Source of the DNA: F23-D06 sp045130275
GTDB lineage: Bacteria; Bacteroidota; Bacteroidia; Bacteroidales; WCHB1-69
Length of the DNA stretch: 64,000 nucleotides
Direction of reading: 5' to 3'
NCBI GenBank assembly: GCA_045130275.1
Contig: JBGUPL010000131.1
Location: 1-64,000, forward strand
The notes beneath the pieces are model-generated. The model did no database searches and was not told the origin of the DNA. It saw only the letters and a program-made list of their open reading frames with translations. Each line of letters opens with the position of its first letter. Within the stretch, counting starts at the first letter, position 1. The position numbers and the translations under genes were made by a program. Shown here piece by piece: positions 16,598 to 26,276 of the stretch.

Positions 16598-16641
16598 TTC
16601 ACTATTCACTGCTCACTGCTCACTAAAAAATCGTACTTTTG
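16598..16641 (+). promoter_or_regulatory. Heptamer-array promoter module of the Na+/sugar symporter
   Basis: Four 7-base units (TTCACTA, TTCACTG, CTCACTG, CTCACTA; 16598-16625), the spacer AAAAATCG, then the -7 box TACTTTTG (16634-16641) 24 bases before the ATG. The array-to-box spacing (8 bases) equals that at 12639-12668. Confidence 0.7.
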
Positions 16642-16665
16642 CCCCCAACTTAAAAACCCCAAAGA

Positions 16666-18309
16666 ATGAACCCCGCATTTCATACCCTGGACATCATCAT
16701 TTTCGCCGCTTATCTGCTGGTGATCGTTGGATTAGGCATCTGGATTTCACATCGGAAGAAGAACAAGGACAAGACCGCCGAGGACTACTTTCTCGCAGGC
16801 AAGTCGTTGCCATGGTGGACGATAGGCGCGTCGTTGATTGCCGCGAACATCTCGGCAGAGCAGTTTATCGGGATGTCCGGGTCGGGCTTCGCGGGCGGTT
16901 TCGCGGTGGCGTCTTACGAGTTTATGGCTGCGCTCACCCTCATCATTGTGGCCAAGTTTTTCATGCCGATATTTGTGAAACAGGGAATTTACACCATTCC
17001 CCAATTCGTGGAGCAACGTTACTCCCGAAATCTCAAAACTATTCTCGCGGTGTTTTGGCTTGGTTTGTTCATCTTCGTGAACCTCACCTCCGTGCTCTTC
17101 CTCGGCGCCAAGGCCATTGACACCATCATCGGCACAGGTGACGGCTCGCTCATCATGCCCGCTATCATTGGGCTGGGGGTGGTTGCCGCGCTCTATTCCA
17201 TCACCGGTGGCCTTTCCTCTGTGGCGTGGACGGACATCCTGCAGGTCATTCTGCTTGTGTTAGGCGGCCTTATCACCACGGTGGTGGCGTTGCAGGTCAT
17301 CAGTCCCGACGGCACCGTGATGCAGGGCATCCAGCATCTCACCAACGTGGCGGGCGACCGTATGCACCTGATTTTGCCGAAAGACAACCCCGAATACCAT
17401 AACCTGCCCGGCATTGCGATGCTCATCGGCGGACTGTGGGTGGCCAACCTCTACTATTGGGGCTTCAACCAATACATCATCCAGCGGGCTTTTGCCGCCA
17501 AGTCGCTGCCCGAAGCGCAAAAGGGTCTGGCTTTCGCTGCCTTCCTCAAGTTGCTCATCCCGTTCATCGTGGTCATTCCCGGCATTGTGGCCTACGTGAT
17601 GTTTACCGAAGGTCATCCGGGAGCACTGGAAGCCCTCACCAAGGCCAACGGCGCCCTCAACAACGACAACGCCTATCCGTGGCTGATCAGCACTTTCATC
17701 CCGACGGGTCTTAAAGGACTGGTTCTCGCCGCGTTAGCCGCCGCCATCATCTCTTCGTTGGCTTCTATGCTCAACTCTGCTTCCACGATTTACACGATGG
17801 ACATTTATAAACCTTATATTGCTCCAAAAGTGAAGGAGAAAACGGGCAAAGATGTCAGTTTAGTGTTGGTGGGACAGATTTCGGCAGGACTTTTCCTCAT
17901 TATCGCCATATTGATCGCCCCGCTGCTCGGCAGTGTGGGACAGATGTTCCAGTACATTCAGGAATACACGGGATTGGTGAGTCCGGGCATCCTCGCGCTC
18001 TTCTTGTTAGGACTTTTCTGGAAGAAGACCACCAACAAAGGCGCCATTACGGGCGTGGTGTTGTCCATCCCCATCGCATTGGCACTCAAGTTTTTGCCTA
18101 TTGACATGCCCTTCATCGACCAGATGTTCTACACCTGTCTGCTCACGATGGCCATCATCGTGATGGTGAGCTTATGCACCTGCGAAAACGAAGACGATGT
18201 TAAAGGTATTGCTTTGACATCCAGCATGTTCCAAACCAAGCGCGACTTTCACATCGCGGCATACGCGATATGCATTCTCTTGGTGGTGATTTACGCCGTA
18301 TTTTGGTAA
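16666..18309 (+). CDS. Sodium/solute symporter, SGLT-like
   Basis: Inner-membrane sodium-coupled transporter of the SSS family. Its 547 residues and motif order match the sodium/galactose transporter of Vibrio (vSGLT, about 543 residues). The first helix is followed by KTAEDYFLAGKSLPWW and IGASLIAANISAEQFIGMSG, the signature region of the family; later GLSSVAWTDILQVI and the helix GLVLAALAAAIISSLASMLN supply the sodium-site serines. About 14 membrane segments are visible. A sugar substrate is likely; galactose is suggested by the nearby galK with the same promoter module, but this is inference. Confidence 0.9.
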   Translation: MNPAFHTLDIIIFAAYLLVIVGLGIWISHRKKNKDKTAEDYFLAGKSLPWWTIGASLIAANISAEQFIGMSGSGFAGGFAVASYEFMAALTLIIVAKFFMPIFVKQGIYTIPQFVEQRYSRNLKTILAVFWLGLFIFVNLTSVLFLGAKAIDTIIGTGDGSLIMPAIIGLGVVAALYSITGGLSSVAWTDILQVILLVLGGLITTVVALQVISPDGTVMQGIQHLTNVAGDRMHLILPKDNPEYHNLPGIAMLIGGLWVANLYYWGFNQYIIQRAFAAKSLPEAQKGLAFAAFLKLLIPFIVVIPGIVAYVMFTEGHPGALEALTKANGALNNDNAYPWLISTFIPTGLKGLVLAALAAAIISSLASMLNSASTIYTMDIYKPYIAPKVKEKTGKDVSLVLVGQISAGLFLIIAILIAPLLGSVGQMFQYIQEYTGLVSPGILALFLLGLFWKKTTNKGAITGVVLSIPIALALKFLPIDMPFIDQMFYTCLLTMAIIVMVSLCTCENEDDVKGIALTSSMFQTKRDFHIAAYAICILLVVIYAVFW

Positions 18310-18321
18310 TATTGGCTAAAC

Positions 18322-18356
18322 AGCCAACAGCTAAAAGCCAACAGCTAAAAGCCAAC
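18322..18356. repeat. Heptamer array, AGCCAAC/AGCTAAA family (5 units)
   Basis: Five units alternate perfectly (AGCCAAC, AGCTAAA, AGCCAAC, AGCTAAA, AGCCAAC). They are the reverse complement of the GCTGTTG/GCTTTTA family in rotated phase. The array fills most of the gap between the convergent symporter and sprA genes, and its last base belongs to the sprA stop codon. Confidence 0.85.
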
Positions 18357-21300
18357 TACTGCGACAGCATCAGCTGAAGCTGAATACCTGTTTCGAAGTT
18401 CATATTGTCGTATTGGTTCTTGTTCTTCGGCTTGTTGATAGCGTGGTTATAATAGAATTTGAGACCAACCATACGGCTAAACTGGTAATCCGCCGCTACA
18501 TTGATTGTAATATTCAGCGCTCCGGATGTCACCTGCTGGTCATCTTCCGTAATTCGACGCAACATTGTCTGGTTGTCTTTTAACCCGAAACCAGCTGTAA
18601 GGTTCAAATCGCTTACAAACTGACGTTTGACACCGGAAAACACAAGACCGATTTTGATATCTTTGAACCGGTAACCAGCGGAGACAGCAACTTCCTTGCT
18701 GGTAGTCTCTGTGATTTGGGTGTTTGTGAAGCTCAATGAAAGACTTCTGGATTGTTTATACTCGACTTTCAGCAACATACTGTTTTTCAAAGTCATGTCG
18801 AAGCCAATCAACGGAGCGAACTGTTCAGTCAACGCTATCTGACTCAATTCATGAGTGGAGATGAAATCGCCCAAGGCGTTATACGCGGTGGGATTACCGT
18901 CAGCATCCTGCGTGTAGGCGATGTTCGTGGAATAACCGCCGACATTGTAGTTACAGGTATAATTGTGTATCAACGAGAAACTCTGGAACACCTTCTCCAT
19001 TCCTTTGATCTTGGTCAATCCATTATAATTGATACGCCAATTAGGCAACGGGATTTTCAAGAATGGAGAAAAGATATGGTTACTTTCAGAATTCATGCCG
19101 AGGTAGGTCGTGAAGAAGGCTCCCATAAGCACATCTTGTGAAATGGCGCTGTAACCAACCGGGAAATTGGTCGTGGTATCGTACGCATCCGTGAAATTGG
19201 GGTTATGCTCTGCATAACGGTTTGCCAATTGTGACCTTACCTCACGGAAAGCCTGGAACAGATCATCATGCTTTTTGAAGAATGTGCTCAATCCGCAATA
19301 GGTCATGCTGAATGAACCTGTTCTTTGCGGTGTATAATGCGACACATTGCCCAATTCATCCACATGGAAGTATTCAGAGAAATTTTCGGTGAAATTGCGA
19401 TTGGCGGAAACATCGATTCTGAAGTCGCGGAACGGTTCTACAGTGGCTCTAAAGTTCAACACCTGGTTCTTTGTCCGCTGATAGGCAGTATTCATTAACG
19501 AGTCTGTGGTCAGCCAATGGCTTCGGGCGGCTATCGCCTGTATGTCAGGCTGACCGCCGAACATGAACAAGAACCCAGGAGTGCTGCTCTCTTTCGTATG
19601 CCCCACCAATGTGGCCGAATACATATAACCCGGCAACACGGTTCCCCGTCCTTGGGAATAGTTGGCGGAGACATTGCGGACAGACATCAGCAAACGCACA
19701 GTACCGTCCAATATCATTCGACCGATTTGCGGTTTTTCGCGCAAAGAATCATTCTTGTCACCCTTTTCTCCTTTTTCCACCTCGTCTTTGGCATCTTTCG
19801 ATTTTCCCTTCTGATTGTCCTTCTTATTGTCCTTCTTGTTGTTTTGGGCAATACCTTGGTTCACTTTTTTCAAATAAGGGACAGAATTATAGAGTGTCAC
19901 AAAATTCAAAGTGGCATTGCCTTGTACATTTTGTGAGTTTTGGATCGTATTGCCCAAATAGGCGAGGGAAAGGGCTGACGCCGTGTACATATACATTGAA
20001 GTGTAACGGACATTGGCGTTCACAAACTTGAACAAAGGAATCTTGTTAATCGGCACCTGGTAGGTGGCGTTGAAATTCTGCCTGTAATCAGTCGTTCTAC
20101 CGCCTTTGCCTATGCAATGCCAAACAGAGTCTTTCTCCACGCGGGTGTCAATACGGCCATCCGGCTCGTCAATGCGCGCCGAAGCATCCGCTTTGAATTC
20201 CAGTTTCAGACTCTGGAAAATATCCCAGTTTATGGCATAGTTACGAGTCCAGTCAAACGCTTTCACATAGTTGGTGTCAATAATGATATTACCCTGACTC
20301 TTCGGACGGTACTTGAATTCCTGCATTTCACGGTGAAGCGTTGTACGGAAAACCAAGTTCTTCGGCATCGGGGTGAAGTTGAAGTCACGAATGATTTGCA
20401 ACCATTTGTTCCTTGTCCATTTGGCCCTGGAGAACGGACGATAGTTTTTCGGGTTTGTACTGAAGGTGTACCCGATTTCGCCGTTGTGGATATATTCATT
20501 GTTCAACTCCAAGTCTTCATCTCGTTGCACCAACTCGGAATAGGAATAGGAGAAGTCCAGATTTTCAACATCCCAAGGATGCATTTTGGTGGTTCCTTTG
20601 GAAAAATCGCGTTCTTTACGGACATTCATCAAATTCACATTCTGGCGGCGGGTGATTTTGTTGGTCAGAAAACGCAAAGAATCACGCGCTTCAGCTGTGG
20701 GAAGCTCTGCCAACTCCTGTTTCATCTTCACATCCGGATTCAGCGGGTTATACTCAGGTTGGACAACGGCCAAGGAGTAATCGTAGTGCACCGGGATCTT
20801 GATGTTCCATTTTTCAGGGAAGAACAGTTTTCCTCCGTCTATGTTGGTCGCCAAATCAAAATTAATGTTGGTTTCGTGGGAACGCTGGGTAATGGATTGT
20901 TCGAGAGACCCGAATCCAGGGGTGGAGTACGTTCCGGAAATGGTCAAATCACCGACATCGGCAAGTGTTGTCCTTGCACGCAGCAGAGCGGCAAAACCTT
21001 GTCGGTCATCAAAACCGCTCAACCGCAGCTCGTTAATCCACACCTCCACCGATTTGGATTTCATATCGTCGTACAAGCCAAACTCGTCAGGACCTTCCGT
21101 GCGCTTTTTCGGGTTCCGGATACCAATCATGATGGTGGTCACATCGCCCAGATTAGGATTACCCACCACCGTGTACCGAGGATCGGTGGCAGACATCCGC
21201 AAAGGCGAGTATGGGACCAGAATGTTGGGGTGATTACCCGCACGAATCTCCCGGTTGCGTTGCATCTTCAACGACACCAACGAATCCAACGTAATGTAAA

Positions 21301-24300
21301 TGCGGTTTCTCTCCGGCCAGATGGCATTGGTGTCTCGTCCCACTGACCAAGGTGTAATATCGACTGGGACCTCGTACTCGTAGTAGTTCTCTGTGAAATC
21401 GGAACCCAAACGGATAAAGACAGTCACATCACCCGAATTCAACTCACCAGAAGAAAAAACATCTTCCGCGTGAACATACATCTGCAGATTATTGAACTGC
21501 CTGAGATCATAGGAGGTGCTTTTGTAAATGGCTCTGGAATCACCATCGGGCAAATCCACCACTTTCATCGTCACCGACTGCTCATTTTCCTGATACATTT
21601 GAGCGGTCATGCCGTAAGCGGTCTCCCGGACGATTCCAGGAGGCAGCACGTACGGGATGGGCGTTCTGTTGGCATTCTCCTCATAACTTACAGTTCCGAC
21701 GTAGAAAGAGCATTCTCCGTCATCTTGCGTCGGAATATAATCACCGTCTTCACGCAAACTCATGTTATAAGTACGCCAATCACTACGGACCAATTCAAAA
21801 GTGGCCAAACGGCAAATGATAGGCTCTTCGAAATCACGCATGAAGATACGCATGAAACGGATGGAGTTGAACCCCGTCATGTTGTTCACCACTTTGTCGG
21901 GATTGTGAATAGGGATACGGAACTGATACCATTTCGTGGCCGGGCGGGTGCCGTCGGGCAGCGGACTCGGGTGTCCCTCATACACATCGTTGATGTAGTT
22001 CTCACCTACCACCATCTTGTCGGGCGACAGATCTATCACGTATTGGTAATAGCGTTCATCTTCGCTAAGCGTATTATCGTTATTCATATCCTCCATATTC
22101 GGGAGGTTGGTGGCCGCGGTAGGATAGTTTTCCGGGCTTTGGCTGTCGATAGGAGAGTTCCCGTCGGCATTGTTGAAATATTTGTAACGTTCCACCACTT
22201 TCAGATCCGCCTGATCATAATCACTACCTCTGAAATAGTGATAATTGTCGGCAGAAGGATCCGAAACGGCATTCTGATAAGCTTGGGAACCCGCCCCAAA
22301 GGCAGAAGCTACACGATTGAGGTAAGTCTCCTGGAAAAAGTCCAGCTCACGGTTATTAGGCAATCCATCGTAACCCACGTCCTGATACTGGCGAGACGCT
22401 TCCTGATTGTCGAAAGAGTTTACTATCAGCTGTTTTGTGGGAACACGTCCCCACACCGTGAATTCCACATCCTGGTCAGAGCCGTCTTCGGGCAGTCCAT
22501 TCTCATAGAACTTCCGACCATCACGAAGGATATCTTCGGAAATATCACCCAGATTGAAATATAGTTTACCGCCCTTATGGTCAGGATTGTCAATGAACGG
22601 ATCCATCATCCAAAATTCGATATACTCATAGTTGGATGATTCAAAATCGGTGTTGTCAAACTTACGCATAATACCGCCCCATCGGGTCTTGGGATCACGT
22701 AATGTTCCATCCTCATTCAAACCCCGGGAGAGACCCTCAGAGCCGTCCACATCGTAGTTATAAGCACCTCTTTCTGACGGATAAAAAGCTATGTTGAAGA
22801 CGGTCATCAGCGTGGAAAGCTGAGTGGTTGCTTGATCCTTATAGGGGAACAATTCCGGTTCATACACGGCACGCGCGTAGGGTTGCGACAAATCCTCCCT
22901 AGTCAAGTTGGAGGGGACCGCCGTACCACTGTTGTAGAACAGCGGGTCTATAATGTACCAAGCCATCCTGGCGCGGTTGTATCCGTAAGCCAACTGACGA
23001 CGCGCCGAGGCGGTCACACTCACGGGTGCTGCCTCCGGGAACAAGTCGGGCTGCCCTTGAGGAGTGGACGCCATCACCCAATTGCTCATCATCATCAGAT
23101 CAATGGTGGATTTCGCCGACTCGAAATTATCAATATAGGTAGTACCGCTCTTGCCAATCTGACGGTTATGACCTGGTATGAAATGCGCAAACTCACCGTC
23201 CAAATTCAAATACGACTTAGTGGTGGTATTATGGAAACTCAACAGGTCAATGGCTTTCGTGATGAAAGGCATTTCAGTCTTGTAGGCGAAGTTCATACCC
23301 CAAATCAAGTTGTTGATGGGTTCATCACCGTAGTTCACCTTATTGGTGATTGGACGCTCACGCAGGTTCAACAACGTCGCACCGACAGTGAAATCCTTCG
23401 AGAACATATAGTCCAAGTTGATACCGAACATGCGCTTGTCTGTCTGGTAGGCATCATCCACCTCGGGAGCAATCTGGATGGGGGTTCCCGAAGCCAAAAT
23501 GCTCTGGTTGATGATGGTCACCACGCCCATATCGTAGTTGACCGTATAATCGACATTCTCTGTCAAGGTCACACCGCCGGCCGTGACTTTCACAGACTTG
23601 GTCGCACCGCCGCCGGCAAAATGAAACTCAGACCCATATGACGACCGATAACTACCCTCGATATAATACTTGTTTTTGCTGGTCATTTGCTGGGCCATGG
23701 TTTTGGTCATGGTGTAGAGCGAGTCAAAAGCATATTTGTCTGCCAATTCAGGCTCCTCAATCACTGCCCGCAAATCCTTACCGAAAGGCTGTGTGGTGGG
23801 GAAGTAGATACGGCCATTGCTGGAGTTGATCGTACCTCCGTTGATATGGGCACCGTCTATGAAGTCGAAAATACCATCGGGAGAAGGATCCTGATGCTGA
23901 TTCAAACGGTCCAAACCCATCAAGCGAATCAACGGGATGCCCTTCTGAGCACCCTGCGTGAAAAATCCGTTAGGAGTTCCTTCCGCATCGCCCGTGTACA
24001 AGACATTCAAACGGAACTTGTCTGGAGACACTTGATATGCCGACAGATTATAAACGTTCTTCATCATCAATTTCCACAAAGGCGATCTGGTGTTCAAATT
24101 GGAGCTCTTCAACAATTTGACACGGATACAGTTCGGCGTGGCCACCTCGTTGGAAAACTCACCGACCTGATAGACTTTGTCGTCGCCAATCACCGTGTAT
24201 TGGAACGCCACAGCCAAAACCTGATCAGACGCCAACGCGGAATTCAACGAGATGAAACCCAATTTGGTGTTCACGGTGTACTCGTTCGGAGACAACAAAC

Positions 24301-25630
24301 GCGCACTCTCCACCTTTTCGTAGTTTGTTCCCGACTTAAATCCTATGGACTGCATGTTGCTCGACACATTGGCAATGTTCCGTATGAGCGAGCTGTCAGC
24401 ATAGGTCGTCAGATTGTTGATGTTATTGTCTGGATATTGCCCGCCAGAATATGCCGGGTTGTAGGAGAGGTTGGAAAATTCAGGGTCATATTCACCCAAG
24501 TCGGTGAAAGCCACAATGTTACGGTTGTTCGTGGTGGCCGCGCCTACGGTGGTGCGCCACACCTCTATCTTGGTAATCACAATAGGTGAACTCACCAAAG
24601 GCAACGTGCTTAAATACTGGTTATAATGCTCTTCGAAGAACTGACCAAGGAAGTAGTGTTTGTTCTCCTCGTATTCGTCCGCCCTGAAATAGAAATCCGT
24701 TTCCTCGGCACCTCCTTCAACCGTGATGGTCTGCGTGGAGCCTTTCTTTCTGGAAGCGACAGCCGTGACGAACAGATTGCCGAACTTGAGCTGCGTCTTC
24801 ACACCAAACAGGCTCTGGCTGCCCGTTATCAACGTACTGTTCAGCGGGAACGTGACGTCGCCGAACTCGATAAGCTGCAGAATGTCATCTTCCTTGCCAT
24901 TATATTTGAGCTTGATTTGGTCGGTTTTGGTCGTAACAGCCAGCTCATCGGTGGAATAGTTCAGGTTAAATTCAATTTTCTCTCCAATTTTAGCCAACAA
25001 GTTCAGCTGGATGTCCTCATCAAAGTCGAGATTGAGTTGCCTCCTTTGTTTTACAGGAAGGAGATAATTGTTCGTCTGCACATATTTCACACCCAATTTC
25101 AAGCCTATGGTTCCCGAAGGACGGATGTCAATCGTATTGCTGCCGAAAATACCCTCGAAAATATCACCGCCAAGGTGTAACTGCGGGATAATGCCACTGC
25201 CTGTACGGGATCTGGGACTACCGCCGATACTGCGGCTCTGGTTCTGCCAATAGTCGTGAATACTCTGTTGAAGGTCGTAGTCTATGTATTCGTTGACGTT
25301 CATATAGGCTCCCGGACCGAAGGGTGAATTACCCGTCATGTATTGGAAATTGTACGTGTTGGTCTCCGGATCATAAATGATGGTCGGGCCGACTCCGGGA
25401 GGATTGTTGAGGAAGAACGGATTGTTGCTGCCCGGGTTGAGCGGGTTGTTGTCTGGTTGCGGGAGCACCGGCGGGTTGGTGTCCGGCGGACAAAGAGGGT
25501 ACGAAAGATACACTCCCGCAGGCATTGTCCTGCTTAAAGACAAGCCACCAGCGGCTTCGAGACTCGAATGCCCGAAACCGAAAATGGAGAGCGCAAAGAT
25601 GACTGCGTATATATAATGTTTTACCTTCAA
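18356..25630 (-). CDS. sprA: T9SS outer-membrane translocon SprA/Sov
   Basis: 2424-residue outer-membrane beta-barrel that forms the protein-conducting channel of the type IX secretion system; about the length of Flavobacterium SprA. The signal peptide is VIFALSIFGFGHSSLEA. A proline/asparagine-rich N-terminal stretch is followed by many alternating strand segments (LNLDFDEDIQLNLLAKIGEK, FNLNYSTDELAVTTKTDQIK) and ends with an aromatic-poor strand NFETGIQLQLMLSQ. A lysine/aspartate-rich insertion lies at about 1923-1967 (NNKKDNKKDNQKGKSKD), probably an exposed loop. It directly follows ruvA, a neighbourhood conserved in Bacteroidota. It would export the CTD proteins at 3222 and 40222. Confidence 0.95.
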   Translation of the reverse strand: MKVKHYIYAVIFALSIFGFGHSSLEAAGGLSLSRTMPAGVYLSYPLCPPDTNPPVLPQPDNNPLNPGSNNPFFLNNPPGVGPTIIYDPETNTYNFQYMTGNSPFGPGAYMNVNEYIDYDLQQSIHDYWQNQSRSIGGSPRSRTGSGIIPQLHLGGDIFEGIFGSNTIDIRPSGTIGLKLGVKYVQTNNYLLPVKQRRQLNLDFDEDIQLNLLAKIGEKIEFNLNYSTDELAVTTKTDQIKLKYNGKEDDILQLIEFGDVTFPLNSTLITGSQSLFGVKTQLKFGNLFVTAVASRKKGSTQTITVEGGAEETDFYFRADEYEENKHYFLGQFFEEHYNQYLSTLPLVSSPIVITKIEVWRTTVGAATTNNRNIVAFTDLGEYDPEFSNLSYNPAYSGGQYPDNNINNLTTYADSSLIRNIANVSSNMQSIGFKSGTNYEKVESARLLSPNEYTVNTKLGFISLNSALASDQVLAVAFQYTVIGDDKVYQVGEFSNEVATPNCIRVKLLKSSNLNTRSPLWKLMMKNVYNLSAYQVSPDKFRLNVLYTGDAEGTPNGFFTQGAQKGIPLIRLMGLDRLNQHQDPSPDGIFDFIDGAHINGGTINSSNGRIYFPTTQPFGKDLRAVIEEPELADKYAFDSLYTMTKTMAQQMTSKNKYYIEGSYRSSYGSEFHFAGGGATKSVKVTAGGVTLTENVDYTVNYDMGVVTIINQSILASGTPIQIAPEVDDAYQTDKRMFGINLDYMFSKDFTVGATLLNLRERPITNKVNYGDEPINNLIWGMNFAYKTEMPFITKAIDLLSFHNTTTKSYLNLDGEFAHFIPGHNRQIGKSGTTYIDNFESAKSTIDLMMMSNWVMASTPQGQPDLFPEAAPVSVTASARRQLAYGYNRARMAWYIIDPLFYNSGTAVPSNLTREDLSQPYARAVYEPELFPYKDQATTQLSTLMTVFNIAFYPSERGAYNYDVDGSEGLSRGLNEDGTLRDPKTRWGGIMRKFDNTDFESSNYEYIEFWMMDPFIDNPDHKGGKLYFNLGDISEDILRDGRKFYENGLPEDGSDQDVEFTVWGRVPTKQLIVNSFDNQEASRQYQDVGYDGLPNNRELDFFQETYLNRVASAFGAGSQAYQNAVSDPSADNYHYFRGSDYDQADLKVVERYKYFNNADGNSPIDSQSPENYPTAATNLPNMEDMNNDNTLSEDERYYQYVIDLSPDKMVVGENYINDVYEGHPSPLPDGTRPATKWYQFRIPIHNPDKVVNNMTGFNSIRFMRIFMRDFEEPIICRLATFELVRSDWRTYNMSLREDGDYIPTQDDGECSFYVGTVSYEENANRTPIPYVLPPGIVRETAYGMTAQMYQENEQSVTMKVVDLPDGDSRAIYKSTSYDLRQFNNLQMYVHAEDVFSSGELNSGDVTVFIRLGSDFTENYYEYEVPVDITPWSVGRDTNAIWPERNRIYITLDSLVSLKMQRNREIRAGNHPNILVPYSPLRMSATDPRYTVVGNPNLGDVTTIMIGIRNPKKRTEGPDEFGLYDDMKSKSVEVWINELRLSGFDDRQGFAALLRARTTLADVGDLTISGTYSTPGFGSLEQSITQRSHETNINFDLATNIDGGKLFFPEKWNIKIPVHYDYSLAVVQPEYNPLNPDVKMKQELAELPTAEARDSLRFLTNKITRRQNVNLMNVRKERDFSKGTTKMHPWDVENLDFSYSYSELVQRDEDLELNNEYIHNGEIGYTFSTNPKNYRPFSRAKWTRNKWLQIIRDFNFTPMPKNLVFRTTLHREMQEFKYRPKSQGNIIIDTNYVKAFDWTRNYAINWDIFQSLKLEFKADASARIDEPDGRIDTRVEKDSVWHCIGKGGRTTDYRQNFNATYQVPINKIPLFKFVNANVRYTSMYMYTASALSLAYLGNTIQNSQNVQGNATLNFVTLYNSVPYLKKVNQGIAQNNKKDNKKDNQKGKSKDAKDEVEKGEKGDKNDSLREKPQIGRMILDGTVRLLMSVRNVSANYSQGRGTVLPGYMYSATLVGHTKESSTPGFLFMFGGQPDIQAIAARSHWLTTDSLMNTAYQRTKNQVLNFRATVEPFRDFRIDVSANRNFTENFSEYFHVDELGNVSHYTPQRTGSFSMTYCGLSTFFKKHDDLFQAFREVRSQLANRYAEHNPNFTDAYDTTTNFPVGYSAISQDVLMGAFFTTYLGMNSESNHIFSPFLKIPLPNWRINYNGLTKIKGMEKVFQSFSLIHNYTCNYNVGGYSTNIAYTQDADGNPTAYNALGDFISTHELSQIALTEQFAPLIGFDMTLKNSMLLKVEYKQSRSLSLSFTNTQITETTSKEVAVSAGYRFKDIKIGLVFSGVKRQFVSDLNLTAGFGLKDNQTMLRRITEDDQQVTSGALNITINVAADYQFSRMVGLKFYYNHAINKPKNKNQYDNMNFETGIQLQLMLSQ

Positions 25631-25647
25631 ATCACTTCTTTTTTTTG

Positions 25648-26238
25648 TTACAATAATTTCAACGACTTCTTAATAAGCTCTTCTACAGACAGTTGCATTC
25701 CTTCTGCTTTGATAATCTTATCCAAAACTGTCTCTGCGCCAGCCTTCGGGAATCCTAAAGCGACAAGAGCAGATAACGCTTCATATTTGTTATTATTGTA
25801 TGTGGCATTAATTTTTGTTGCATCTGCCCAGGTAGCCTTCTTCGCCTTGTCCTTCAGCTCGATGATCACACGCTGCGCCGTCTTCGCGCCGATACCTTTC
25901 ACAGATTGGATGGATTTCACGTCTTCCGTGGCGATGGCGTTGAGCACTTCGCCCACACTCATGGAGGAGAGGATCAGTCGGGAAGTGTTCGGACCGATGC
26001 CATTAACAGAAATCAGCAGCTTGAACAGTTCGCGTTCCTCCTCCGTAGCAAACCCGTACAAGACCTGCGCATCCTCTTTCACGATGAAATGGGTGAGCAG
26101 CTTGATTTCCGCCTTGTCCCGGATCTCGGAAAAAGTAGCCAACGAAATGTTGATATAGTACCCCACCCCTCCGGGTGTCTCGATGATCACATACGCGGGA
26201 TTAACCTCCTCAATTCTGCCTTTTATGTGGTTTATCAT
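25648..26238 (-). CDS. ruvA: Holliday junction branch migration protein RuvA
   Basis: DNA-binding subunit that holds the four-way junction and loads the RuvB helicase. 196 residues from ATG 26238 (MINHIKGRIEEV), the family's usual start; a longer frame would run through the -7 box. The N-terminal OB fold ends near residue 65, the two helix-hairpin-helix motifs are GIGPNTSRLILS and GIGAKTAQRVIIEL, and the C-terminal RuvB-binding domain includes EALSALVALGFPKAGAE. A -7 box TATCTTTG (minus strand, 26265-26258) lies 20 bases upstream. The sprA gene follows after 17 bases and is probably cotranscribed. Confidence 0.97.
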   Translation of the reverse strand: MINHIKGRIEEVNPAYVIIETPGGVGYYINISLATFSEIRDKAEIKLLTHFIVKEDAQVLYGFATEEERELFKLLISVNGIGPNTSRLILSSMSVGEVLNAIATEDVKSIQSVKGIGAKTAQRVIIELKDKAKKATWADATKINATYNNNKYEALSALVALGFPKAGAETVLDKIIKAEGMQLSVEELIKKSLKLL

Positions 26239-26257
26239 ATTGTAAAAAAACAAACGG

Positions 26258-26265
26258 CAAAGATA
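26258..26265 (-). promoter_or_regulatory. -7 box of the ruvA-sprA unit
   Basis: TATCTTTG on the minus strand, 20 bases ahead of the ruvA ATG, in the 38-base gap behind comEC. It matches the Bacteroidota consensus TAnnTTTG. Confidence 0.65.
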
Positions 26266-26276
26266 CAAAATTTAGA

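Noticed and set aside
20117..21346. 409-codon and similar plus-strand frames inside sprA
   Set aside because: Antisense shadows of a conserved 2424-residue protein, lacking domains or promoters.
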